Positions 9,744-20,339 of a stretch of DNA of 64,000 nucleotides are shown here, in pieces. Origin of the DNA: Chamaelirium japonicum (Eukaryota > Streptophyta > Magnoliopsida > Liliales > Melanthiaceae); contig CANTAL010000022.1 of the NCBI GenBank assembly GCA_947650365.1, forward strand, positions 62,001-126,000, written 5' to 3'. The number at the start of each line of letters is the position of its first letter. The first letter of the stretch is position 1. Made by a program: the position numbers and the translations under genes. Under the pieces are notes generated by a model. It worked only from the letters and a program-made list of their open reading frames with translations. It was not told where the DNA came from and made no database searches.

Positions 9744-12700
9744 GAGGGTATTGTCTGTATCCGAGGAGATCAACAAACCGGACGATCTTGCGAAGCCGCT
9801 GCGGCGAGAACAGATCGCAAGATAAACGTCGCTCCCCCAAAGCGACCCAGAGATGAAGCTAGTCCTTCAAGTTAGCAACCAAAGGAGGTCCCACTGCCTG
9901 AGCCCCCACCAGTCGAGTGGGAGGCATCGCCCTCAATCGAAGAGATCATCCCAATCAACATTGGTAGTGGGGATTTCCCTCAAGAAACATTCATCGGTAC
10001 CGGTCTCAGCGACGCAGAAGCGCGAGACATGGTATCCTTCCTTCAATCCAACATCGACGTCTTCGCTTGGTGCTTCGAAGATATGCATGGGATCAATCCA
10101 GATGACGCGTGCCATCGGCTCGCAATCAAAGAAAAAATGAAGCCTGTCAAGCAAAAGCCACGCACAATCTGACCAAAACTACAAGTTGCAGTTCAAGAGG
10201 AGATCAGTAAGCTACTCGCAGCAGGCTTCATTCATGAAGTAGAGTACCCTACTTGGATCTCCAATATAGTTGCTGTCCTAAAGAAAAATGGAAAGGTCAG
10301 AGTGTGCATCGACTTCACCAACCTCAACAAGGCTTGTCCCAAGGATCCATTCCCCATGCCAAGAATAGATAGGCTCGTTGATGCCACCGCTGGCCACGAG
10401 CTCTTATTTTTCATGGATGGATACTCTGGGTACAATCAAATTCCACTACACCCGGACGATCGGGAGAAGACTTACTTTGTGACTAGCCGAGTTCTTTACT
10501 GCTACAACGTAATGCCCTTCGGCCTCAAAAACGCTGGATCTACCTATCAAAGGCTAGTCACCAAGATGTTCGAAGATCAAATCGGGCGCAACGTCGAAGT
10601 CTACGTCGACGACTTTCTTACCAAAAGTCACAATCGAAAGAGCCATCTCCCTGATCTGGCAGAGACATTCCAAATCCTCCGAAAGTACCGCATAAAGCTC
10701 AATCCAGCCAAATGTGCTTTCGGAGTTCAATCGGGCAAATTCCTGGGTCACCTCGTGACCAGGAGGGGCATCGAAGCTAACCCCGACCAAATTTGAGCTA
10801 TTCTGGATATGTCATCACCTACAAATCGAAAAGAAGTACAACGCCTCACTGGAAGATTAGCTGCCCTCAATCGGTTCATCTCAAAGTCTTCCGACAAATG
10901 CAAGCTGCTCTTCGACAAGCTACGAAAAGCAGATACCTCTGGCTGGAGTCCAACTTGCGAGCAAGCCTTCCAAGACGTCAAAAAATATCTGGTGCGAGCT
11001 CCTATCCTGACGGCTCCACTTTCAAAAGAAGACCTCTGGCTCTATCTTACCGTCACCGATTAAGCAATCAGTGCGGTCTTGGTCAGCAAAAGAGAGAGCA
11101 TCGAACATCCAGTCTACTACATCAGCCATACGCTCCTTCCGGCCGAGACCCGCTACTCAAAAACAGAGAAAGTCATAATGGCCTTGCTCACCGCATCGTG
11201 TCGTCTCCAACCCTATTTTGTCTCCCACCAGATCACAGTCATCTCAGAACACCCACTCAAAGATATCGTCGACAAGGCAGGTCGAGCAGGTCGAATGACC
11301 AAGTGGGTGATCGAGATGAGTGCACTTGGGATCCCGTTCGAGCCTCGCACTTCGCTCAAAGGGCAAGCAATTACTGATTTCCTAGCTGACTTTCCAGTTG
11401 AAGACCCCATAACTTGGGAAGAAGACGTCGATATGCGCCTTGAAGATGAAGATGAACCTCCATTCAATCTGGCTGCAAAGACCAATCCAAGCCTTGAGGC
11501 TCCTGCCACCTCGCCAACTCGGTGGAAACTTTACACTGATGGAGCTTCGAGCACGGTCAGTTCGGGAATTGGGATAGTCTTGGTATCCCCCGAACTTGAT
11601 TATCTTCAGAAGGCCATTCTTCTTGGGTTCAACGCCACCAACAACGAAGCCGAATACGAAGCGCTCGTCTCCGGACTCGAAATGGCTGAATCTCTGAGAA
11701 TAGATCGACTCACCGTCTACAGTGACTCCCAGCTAATCATAAGATAGATCAACGGGGAGTACACGACGAGAGAAAAAAGAATGCAGTATTACTTGGCCTT
11801 GGTGCGATATCTTAAACGACGTTTTGCTAGCACCGAGTTTATCGTGAGGCAGATGCCTTGGCTAACGCTGCCTCGGTTCTTAGAGACTCACTCAGAGGAA
11901 GACAAATACAAATCGACTATCAAGAATCGCCCAAGATTGCACTCGAGCAATAAATCATCGCCACTACTAAAAAGACCAGGGGTGGAGAACGACCAGTCCT
12001 CGATCATGTCACAACAAACGAACTCGAGGATTGGAGACAGCCAATATTCGACTTCTTCAAACATGGCAAGACACCCGAAGATCCAATTCAAGCCCGAAGA
12101 CTTCAAAGAAAACTGCCATGCTACATTCTCCAAGAGGAAGATCTATATTTCAGGTCACACAACGGGATATTACTCAAGTGTATTGGTCATCTGCAAACAA
12201 AAGCAATCTTAGTTGGCATCCATTCCGGGGCCTGTGGAAATCACTCGGGAGGAAGATCCCTTGAAGCCAAGACAAAGCTACAAGGTTACTATTGGCCAAC
12301 AATGGCAAGAGACGTTCACCAAGTGGTTCAAAGATACGAGCCTTGCCAACGACACGCTCAAGCTATCCATCTCCCAGTAGATGAGCTCCATCAACTAGCA
12401 AGTCCCTGGCCCTTCCATCAATGGGTTGGACTTCTTGGGTCCTTTCCCACCAACACCAAGCAAGAAGAAGTATCTGCTGCTGGCCACTGATTACTTTACT
12501 AAATGGGTGGAAGTCGTGCCACTCTTTCGAGAGACTGACGACGAAGTCATCAAGTTCATCAGACATAATATCTTTTTGAGATTTGGCACGTCATAAGTTC
12601 TTATCGCTGACAATGGAGCACAATTTGACTCCGACAAGTTCCGTGAGTTTTGCCTCAACAACGGGATCAAACTTTTCTACTCAACTCCAAGGTACCCCCA

Positions 12701-13265
12701 GTGCAATGGCCAAGCCGAAGCCTCCAACAGAGCCATCCTTTGTCTCCTCAAGAAGAAACTCGATGACAAGAAAGGATTATGGGAGCAAGTCCTACCTGAA
12801 GTTCTATGGGGCTATCGAACCACTCCAAGAAGATCAACTGGGTTCTCATCCTTTCGCCTGACATATGGGTTAGAGGTAGTGCTCCCAACAGAAAATATAT
12901 CGAGTACTTTGAAGACGAGAGCAATCGAAGAAGGAATTAACGAAGAGCTTCAAGTCAATGATCTGGATTTCTCTGAAGAACTACGAGACCGAGCAATCCT
13001 TCGCGTTGCCAAGTATCAACAGAGGATCAAACTAGCCTACGATCAGAAGGTCAACAAGAGATAGTTCCCGATTGGCAGCCTAGTCCTCGGGGCAGTCTTT
13101 TACAACACAAAGGAGCACAGCAGCAGAAAACTAACTCCCAATTGCGAAGGTCCATACATTGTCGAATCAGTAGGAGGCAAAGGATCATATCAGCTGATTT
13201 CGCCAGAAGGAGACAGACTACCTCGAGCTTGGAATGCTAGACATCTCAAAATGTTCTATCCATGA
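9744..13265 (+). pseudogene. pol: Degenerate pol of gypsy element 2 (RT, two RNase H domains, integrase)
   Basis: Continues the gag frame with stops at 9873, 10170, 10794, 11061 and 11745. A shift near 11841 and a return near 12421 enclose one further stop near 11950; then come stops at 12594 and 13062 and the natural end TGA 13263-13265. RT has FMDGYSGYNQI and YVDD (10602-10613). The normal RNase H/connection (about 11064-11280) is followed by a second RNase H with YTDGASS, NNEAEYEALVSGLEMA and VYSDSQLI, the double arrangement known for the Tat lineage. Integrase D, D and E are present in ATDYFTKWVE, ADNGAQFD and GQAEASNRA; one zinc-binding Cys is Tyr (RYEPCQRHA). The end motif ARHLKMFYP is typical. 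The stops sit at codons one C-to-T step from Gln or Arg. Confidence 0.9.
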
Positions 13266-13907
13266 TGTAAATTCCATGATGAATAAAGATTGTTTTCAAA
13301 TGCTTATCTTCTCAACTCAAGTTCTGGAGCAAGTTTCAAGTTATCTACATTCAAGTTCAAAATTATCTACATTCAAATTACCAGGTCGTTTAACAAGTTT
13401 GGGTGCTTGAGTTGCGACTCAACCCCTTACAGGCAGATGTTAAACGGTTTCGGGTTGTGAAACAAAACAACCTTCAAGTCACTGGGTCAATTTAACAAGT
13501 TTGGGAGTTTGTGTTGTAACACTACCCCTCACGTACAAACGTTAAAGGACCTTCAATTGCAATATCATCTAACAAGTTTGGGTCCTTGAGTTGCGACTCA
13601 ACCCCTTACATACAAATGTTAAACGATTTCAAGTTGTGTTACAACATGACCTTCAATTTTCAAGTTACTTAACAAGTTCGGGTGATCTAGTTGCGACTCG
13701 GCCCCTACATTCAAGTGTTTAAGTATATTCAAATATTCCAAGACCATTCAGAACACAAACATTCAAAAAGATCAATACAAGAGACATGCAATTTCAAACA
13801 TCAGAAAGATATCTTTATTTCTCAAAAAAATTTTGAGTACAGGAGTAAGCTTTTATATACGAACAGCTTACAGATACAATAACAGAAAGAAAAAGAGACA
13901 AAGTACA
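13266..13907. repeat. Four degenerate hairpin repeats between convergent ORFs of element 2
   Basis: Between the end of pol (+) and the end of the antisense ORF (-), the motif AACAAGTTTGGGTGCTTGAG recurs at 13392, 13494, 13571 and 13671 (spacing 102, 77 and 100 bp). Inside lies TTGAGT-TGCG-ACTCAA followed by CCCCTTAC and TTAAACG, a short hairpin. The rest is A/T-rich with no ORF. Position between convergent genes suggests a 3'-end or terminator role for one or both transcripts, which is inference. Confidence 0.65.
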
Positions 13908-14477
13908 TCAGGATTTGGCTACACTTGGGGCACGCGACCTCTCCCCTTCGGATCCACCTCGAGCCTTGCTCGCTGTAGACGCCTTCGAAGATTGGACACC
14001 ACTAGTATGAACCCTGAGGGCCTCTACCGCTTTCTCAGTCGTTGTTCTGAAGCTCTCGCATTCAGCACGAGTATGCTCCAGCTCCTTTGTGAAGGCCTTC
14101 TCTTTGGCAGCAAGAGTAGCCTCCTTAGCAGCGAGAGCAGCTTCCTTGGCAGCCAGTTGGCTCTTCAGCTCCTATGGCTCCACCGATCAGTCGTGAGCCA
14201 GAGTCTCGATCCTGAAGAATCGATTCTTCAATTCTTCTAGCTCGTGACCCCGAGCCACATAATTCTTGAGCCACCTTTTGCTTTCGGTCCTCTCCTTCTG
14301 GAGAGCCTCTTTCTTAGTAGCAAGGGCTTCCTTCCTGGTAGAAAGAAGTTCCTTCAGCTTCGCCTTCTCCTCGTTGGCAGCCTCCAGCTCGGCCGTTAAA
14401 CGAGAGACCTCAGATGAAGCCCCCCGCTCTCCGACCTTCTTGAAGAGCCGCGTAGCGAACTTCAGGACAACTAAGTT

Positions 14478-14552
14478 CTGCAAACAAACAAGAAGAGTTA
14501 GAAATATTTCTGAAGATACAATTCAAAGATCAAGTCAAGCCGATGCACTTAC
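14478..14552 (-). other. Intron 2 of antisense ORF
   Basis: Minus-strand donor GTAGTG|GTAAGTGC and acceptor CTTGTTTGTTTGCAG|AACTTAG with a pyrimidine tract, 75 bp. The join is phase 0 and leads into the coiled-coil exon. Confidence 0.78.
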
Positions 14553-14689
14553 CACTACTTCAAGCCTGTTGTAGGCCTCTTCGATCGTAGCCTCCGGAAG
14601 ATTGCAAAGCTTTCGGATGACTGGAGTTGGGTGGTTGATATCAACCTCACCCAAGTCCTTCAAAATCTGAGCCATGCCAACAGGAGTAT

Positions 14690-14777
14690 CTGCAATCAAG
14701 GCAAGAGTTCAAAAGAATTAGAATATTTCAAATGTCAAAAGCAGTACAATCAAGACGAAAAGGCAACGAGGATATAC
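14690..14777 (-). other. Intron 1 of antisense ORF
   Basis: Minus-strand donor CCACAG|GTATATCC and acceptor TTGATTGCAG|ATACTCC, 88 bp. It interrupts a Gly/Asp codon after the first base; joining continues the reading frame as ...ADAT-D-TPVG. It could not be removed from the sense genomic RNA, which explains survival through retrotransposition. Confidence 0.75.
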
Positions 14778-16818
14778 CTGTGGCATCGGCTCGGGACGCT
14801 CCGACCTTGCTCTTCCCCCGGTCGGAGCTCTTACCCTTGGGGGTCGATCTCTCCTTAGCGGAGAATGCCTCTGGCTGAGGTTGGGGAGCCACAGCCTCTA
14901 CGCGGCTCCCTCCCTCCATTTGTGCGGGGGAAGGGACACCTCGAGGAGGAGTGATCTCCCCTTCTTCATGCTGCTCGCCAGACTGCTCGAGCCTAGCCAT
15001 AAGGGCATTTGCCTCCTCCGCTACCTGAGCCGTCGAGGGACGGAGCGAGAGTGGAGGTTGCTCTACCTCCAAACCCCCGCTCGTCGAAGCACCCTCGATC
15101 CGAGGGATACTCGGGGGTAACTGGTTGAGGGGTGTAGGGTTGCTTGCAACCCCATCACTCCTCGAAAACTTGATTTTAAAGCGCGTTGGGCGCTTCAACT
15201 CCTCGAAATGATACGTGGGGTGCACCTTCTGGCCATCACCCACGACATCCATTACATCTTCCATACGACGGGCCTTAGCCTCGTCGATGGGAATGGGCTG
15301 CGACTCCTCTTCGCCCCCATCTTCGCCACCACCAGTGGGGGTGGACGGAATCTCCTCGCCTCCACCATCACCATCTTCACCATCTCCCTCTCCTCCGTCG
15401 TCGCCGTCATCATCATCGTCGTCGTTGTCGTCTTCATCTTCCTCTTCTTCTCCCTTCTCTTTATTTTCTTCTTCTCCCTTCTCTTCTTCTTCTTCTTCTC
15501 CTCCCTCTTCTTCTTCTTTCTTCTCTTCTTCTTTCTTCTCCTCCAAGAGGACCCTCCTCTTCTTCACCTGGCCCCTGCGGTTTATCACCAACTTCTCCTC
15601 TGTGGGCAGGCGACGCCTTGCTCCATACGCCTTCTTCTCGACCCGGATTTTTCTAACAATCTTGCCCGATTGAGGATCCTCCTCATAATCGGAGTACAAG
15701 ACCTCGTTATCTTCATACCGGGCCTGCAGTCGGTGGAGGAGGTTGGCGTTACCATGACGAACGGGGCAGTTCAAAAACTGCTTCCACGATTGGGTGCCGC
15801 ACGTCAGCTCCAGGAAGAGGTTGTCCAGGGCCCCGACCCGCTCCGACGTCCAAGCAAAGGCTCCTCTAGTGTAGTACATGGCCACCTCTTTGTGCACCTA
15901 AGATCGAGGAGTCTCAGGCACAGAGAGAGGGGTCCATGCCCTAGAGACCGAGATCGGCCAGTCGGTGTAGAGCTTGTCTGAGCCAACGGTGTCAACGATC
16001 GAGCGAAGGGCGGAGATGCCGGTCAGATTGAAGAATGGGCTATCCTTCCTCGAAACCCACTTGTAGTGGTAGAAGAAATAGTCCAACTCGATCCGGGCCT
16101 CTTCACCCTCAGGGATGCTGGAGTAGCATGCCCTGAGTTCCTCTTGGAAGTCAGATTCTATGCGGCAGAAGGCGTAGATGATCCTCCACGCATTCCCGGA
16201 AATCTGTCCGGGGCAAAGTCCAGAAGTATTCAACAACCTCACGGTGAACGGCAGCAATGGGAGGCGCAGTCCGCAGTTCAACTAGCCGATGGTGACTATC
16301 GTCCCCATCACTTGCTCCTTACTGGCGATCGATGTGAAGATTGTCCGCTTATCTATCCCAAAAGCAGATTGGACTCTTGATAGCGCCGGTCAGGTCCTCC
16401 CCTCCGTGAAGCAGGCCAACAGCTTCTGCCACTTCGCCCTTTTCACGTCCGTGAGCTTCCCGCCGGTATTGTATTCGTAAGCAGGCTCCTCCGTCAGAGA
16501 AATCAAAGGACCCAGCACGAAGCTGGCCTTCGAGATATGCTCCGGTCTGGACGGTGCCGAGGCAAACCCCACTCCTTGGTGCCTCTTGCCCAACACTCCA
16601 AGGGCAGCTTTGCCCTTACCCCTACCTTTCTGAACGGGCGAAACCTCAGCCCTCTCCTTCCCCTTCCTCTTCAAAGGCACAATATTCATCTTCTTCGAGC
16701 TGCCGGATGATGCTATTTCAGAGCTGATCGGGAGAACGAGAAATAGAAATCCGAGAGCAAAGAGTTCGGGAGTTTGAAAAATTCTGAAAGCGTGAGGCAA
16801 AAATGAATCAATAAAGGG

Positions 16819-16864
16819 CTTATAAACCCCGGAGAAACTGGCACGAAAATCGAAGAGACACGTG
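16819..16864 (-). promoter_or_regulatory. Putative antisense promoter of the aORF, element 2
   Basis: TTTATAAG at 16826-16819 on the minus strand, about 103 bp upstream of the mutated aORF start, and a G-box CACGTG (16859-16864, in ACACGTGGC context) 33 bp further upstream. Same layout as in element 1. Confidence 0.5.
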
Positions 16865-17104
16865 GCATCTCCAGGTCAAATCCCGTGTTTTCTGAAGGGA
16901 CACATAGCGTCAATCCGTAGCAAGCGCTCTTCCAGGCGAAACGTCGGAACCAGACGAAACGTCAGACCAAGCGAGCTGCCGATCCAAGCAAACCATCGGT
17001 TCAGAAGAATCGCCGGTCCAGATAGACCACCGGCTCAAAATAGCAATAGACTTCACACATTTCGAAGACTTTACCCGTTTGACAGGCAGACGAACGGGTA
17101 ATTC

Positions 17105-18510
17105 ACTAAAGGATCGGGCAGAAAACAGGCTCTTTTGCCCGATCACTTCGACCCCGATCGGTTGAAATTAACCGATCAGTCAACCATAACCGATCGATCA
17201 AGTTCGACCAATCAGTCAAATTTCTACTGGATCGGGCAAAAACACTTGGATTTTTTGCCCGATCACTTAGATCCCGATCGGTTGAAATTAACCGATCGAT
17301 CAACCATGACCGATCGGTCAAGTTCGACCAATCGGTCGAATTTCTACTGGATCGGGCAAAAAACTTGGTTTTTTGCCCGATCACTTCGACCTCGACCAGT
17401 TGAACTTAACCGATCGGTCAACCTTGATCGATCGGTCAAATTCGACCAATCGATCGAATTTCTACTAGATCGGGCAAAAAACTTGGTTTTTTGCCTGATC
17501 GCTCCGACCTCGACCGGTTGAACTTAACCGATCGGTCAACCTTGACCGATCGGTCAAGTTCGACCGATCGGTCGAATTTCTACTGGATCGAGCAAAAAAC
17601 TTGATTTTTTGCCCGATCACCTCGACCTCGACCGATTGAACTTAATCGATCGGTCAACCTTGATCGATCGGTCAAATTCGACCGATCGGTCGAATTTCTA
17701 CTAGATCGGGCAAAATACTTAGTTTTTTGCTCGATCACCTCGACCTCGACCGGTTGAATTTAACCGATCGGTCAACCTTGACCGATCGGTCAAGTTTGAC
17801 CGATCGGTCGAATTTCTACTAGATCGGGCAAAATACTTAGTTTTTTACCCGATCACCTCGACCTCGATCGGTTGAACTTAACCGATCGGTCAAGTTCGAC
17901 CGATCGGTCGAATTTCTACTAGATCGGGCAAAATACTTAGTTTTTTGCCCGATCACCTCAACCTCGACCGGTTGAACTTAACCGATCGGTCAACCTTGAC
18001 CGATCGATCAAGTTCAACCGATCGGTCGAATTTCTACTAGATCGGGCAAAAAACTTGGTTTTTTGCCCGATCACTTCGACCTCGATCGGTTGAACTTAAC
18101 CGATCGGTTAACCTTGACCGATCGATCGAATTTCTACTTGATCGGGCAAAAAACTTGGTTTTTCACCCGATCACTTCAACCTCGACCGGTTGAACTTAAC
18201 CGATCGGTCAACTTTGACTGATCGGTCAAGTTCGATCGATCGGTCAAACTATACCGATCGGTCAAGTTCGACTGATTGGTCGAATTTCTACTGGATCGGG
18301 CAAAAAACTTGGTTTTTTGCCCGATCGCTTCACACTCGATCGGTTGAACTTAACCGATCGGTCAGCTTTGACCGATCGGTCGAATTTCAACCGGATTGGT
18401 CAAAAAACTGTGTTTTTTGACCGATCACTTCAACCTCAACCGGTTGAACTTAACCGATCGGTCAACTTTGACCGATCAGTCAGAAATTGACCGATCAGTC
18501 CTTCGGTATC
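17105..18510. repeat. ~118-bp minisatellite upstream of 3' LTR, element 2
   Basis: TTTCTACTGG or TTTCTACTAG recurs at 17221, 17341, 17459, 17578, 17695 and onward with a 117-120 bp period, about eleven to twelve units. The unit contains a 15-bp-arm hairpin (GATCGGGCAAAAAAC / GTTTTTTGCCCGATC, loop TTG at 17350-17382) and three CCGATCGG palindromes. It is related to but clearly different from the element 1 array. Short ORFs here are artefacts. Confidence 0.93.
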
Positions 18511-18601
18511 GATACTTAATGAACTTCTTTGCTCTCATGGCAGGGGGTCGTTAGTTTTACACCAAGAATCCAAGCCAGCAAGGGTGGCCTCTAGCTAACT
18601 T

Positions 18602-18609
18602 GGAGGGGG
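18602..18609 (+). promoter_or_regulatory. Polypurine tract of element 2
   Basis: GGAGGGGG then TAAC immediately before the 3' LTR, identical to the tract of element 1. Confidence 0.75.
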
Positions 18610-18613
18610 TAAC

Positions 18614-19484
18614 TGTGGGTGCAAATTTTGGCAGTGAGGTCTACAAACCACAGGACTCACTGGCCCTGCCTGGTGGGCCCACAGAGATTTCCTCGGGACC
18701 CACCGGCCCTGCCTGGTGGGCCCACAGAGACTTCCTCAGGACCCACCGGCCCTGCCTGGTGGGCCCACAGAGACTTCCGCGGGACCCACTGGCCCTGCCT
18801 GGTGGGCCCACAGAGACTTCCGCGGGACCCACCGGCCCTGCCTGGTGGGCCCACAGAGACTTCCGCGGGACCCACCGGCCCGGCCTGGAAGATCCCCAAA
18901 GGAGACGGTGGGACCCACCAGCCCTGCCTATGGAATCCCCCGGAAACGGCAGCAGAAACCACCATTTGCCCCAGATTCCATCCCAGGAAATCCTATAAAT
19001 AGCAGAGCTTTCAGAAGTAAAAGGATCGGAATTTCAAAATCCAGTTCCAGAGCCCAGCTCAAAATCCAGAAGAGAAGATCAGTGCCATCATCTGATATCT
19101 AACTCCAGAGATCAGATCTCTGAAGCTTCCAGCTCTCATCTTTCAACTCTCCTTGATCTTCTTCTTATCACTGAAGAGATCAGAGAGATTTCAGTGACAC
19201 TCGGCCTGTCGAGGTCACTTCGAGTAAAGTGATAGTGAATTCGGGTTGCTCATTATCGCACGGAGACGTAGGCTTCGGCTGAACTCCGAGATCACCTCCC
19301 GTGTTAATCCTCTCTGATTGCATCTCTCCTTGTTTGCATACCCTTAGAGCTAACTCAAAGTGACTAAGATATCAACCTTCAAACCTACCTTCCAATCAAC
19401 AGATCGACCAACGATCCTTGACTCAAACTTCAATTGACTGGTGAGGTGAAGTCTTCAGATCGGCACGAAAATTTTTCCCCCACA
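18614..19484 (+). repeat. 3' LTR of gypsy element 2 (871 bp)
   Basis: TGTGGGTGC...CCCACA, with about six 43-bp repeats (18650-18890), TATAAATA at 18994-19001, and near-identity to the 5' LTR after the repeats. It is followed by the target-site duplication AACCC. Confidence 0.94.
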
Positions 19485-19489
19485 AACCC

Positions 19490-20300
19490 TTGGCTGGAAA
19501 ATGTGTGAACAATGGGATCAATACCAAACGTGTCCCTATTTTTGTACATCAAAACCCTCCAATCGATTATTATTTATTTTTTTTTACAATCGGGTCTTTC
19601 ACTGATTTATTCCTTCATCCACTTAATTTTATCCCCACATTTTGACTCCATTTCAATCTTAACTGTTCCCCTTTTTTAAATGATTGTCACTCACCCTAAC
19701 GTCAACTTATCTCAACACCTATTTTTTATTCCCCTCCCAACTGCAGATCACGACCGTTCTTTGTACCCCTTATAAAACCTTCCATTGTACTATAGATGCT
19801 AGTTCAAAAATTGATTAGGCCAAAAAGGCACCAGATAGATCTAGCCGTCAATCAAGATCTAAAGAGAGAGTTCAAACGGAGCCCTAATCTTGTGTGTGAA
19901 TACGGCTCTTTCATAAATCCTATTAAATACCTACTATAAAGATAATGAAAGCCTACTATAAAAATGATAAATACATATTCAATAGCATTTAATTGTCATT
20001 TGATGTTAATTAGTATTTTTTTGGTCTGTTAATTAGTACTCTCTTTCTCTTTATCTAACAAGTGAATCACACCCTGAAGACAGTTGCGGCCGCCGAAGAC
20101 TGTCGTCCGAGTGCCGATAGTACTCTCTTTCTCTTTCTCTTTAATTAGTGTTTTTTTGGTATGTTAATTAGTACTCTCTTTCTCTTTATCTAACAAGTGA
20201 ATCACACCCTGAAGACAGCTGCGGCCGCCAAAGACTGTCGTCCGAGTGCCGATAGTAACAAGGCGGTCATCCAAGTACTGACGGTCACAGACATTTACTA
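19490..20300. repeat. Dispersed repeat family R1 with internal 135-bp duplication
   Basis: From about 19790 (CACCAGATAGATCTAGCCGT) to 20270 the sequence matches 55215-55460 and 55740-55930 (ATTTAATG.CATTTGATGTTAATTAGTA and GAATCACACC.GAAG). GTTAATTAGTACTCTCTTTC repeats at 20028 and 20163, a 135-bp tandem duplication containing GCGGCCGCC. No coding capacity; class unknown. 19490-19790 holds nothing recognisable. Confidence 0.55.
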
Positions 20301-20339
20301 GTATCTAATAGTGTTTAGCTTGTAGACAGTTGGGTCGAA

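Larger units (their letters stand above)
13908..16716 (-). pseudogene. Antisense three-exon additional ORF (aORF) of gypsy element 2
   Basis: Exon 1 is 16716-14778, exon 2 is 14689-14553 and exon 3 is 14477-13908. Introns are GT-AG: 14777-14690 (88 bp) and 14552-14478 (75 bp, GTAAGT donor, TTTGTTTGCAG acceptor). Exon 2 (137 bp) restores phase exactly. The protein matches the element 1 aORF (GLCPGQ...NAWRIIYAFCRIESDF), followed by a long acidic stretch (about 15240-15560), a Pro/Ser-rich part, a short conserved-looking exon 2, and a Lys/Glu/Ala coiled coil ending at TGA 13910-13908. Damage: start ATG is ATA (16716-16714); in-frame stops in the 16390 region, near 16282, near 15898, at 14187-14189 and just after. 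Function unknown. Confidence 0.8.
6460..19484 (+). mobile_element. Complete Ty3/gypsy (Tat-type) LTR retrotransposon, element 2 (13,025 bp)
   Basis: Both LTRs begin TGTGGGTGC and end CCACA, and a perfect 5-bp target-site duplication AACCC flanks the element (6455-6459 and 19485-19489). A primer-binding site follows the 5' LTR and a polypurine tract precedes the 3' LTR. The interior carries a gag-pol frame with Tat-type double RNase H, four hairpin repeats, a three-exon antisense ORF and a minisatellite. By eye the LTRs differ at 16 of 584 aligned positions outside the 43-bp repeats (2.7%), which is about one million years at a rate often used for plant LTRs. Many stops make it non-autonomous. 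Confidence 0.95.

Noticed and set aside
15208..15981. Long plus-strand Ser/Phe/Leu-rich frame
   Set aside because: It is the reverse complement of the acidic Glu/Asp domain of the antisense ORF, whose minus-strand copy has homologous protein sequence in element 1.
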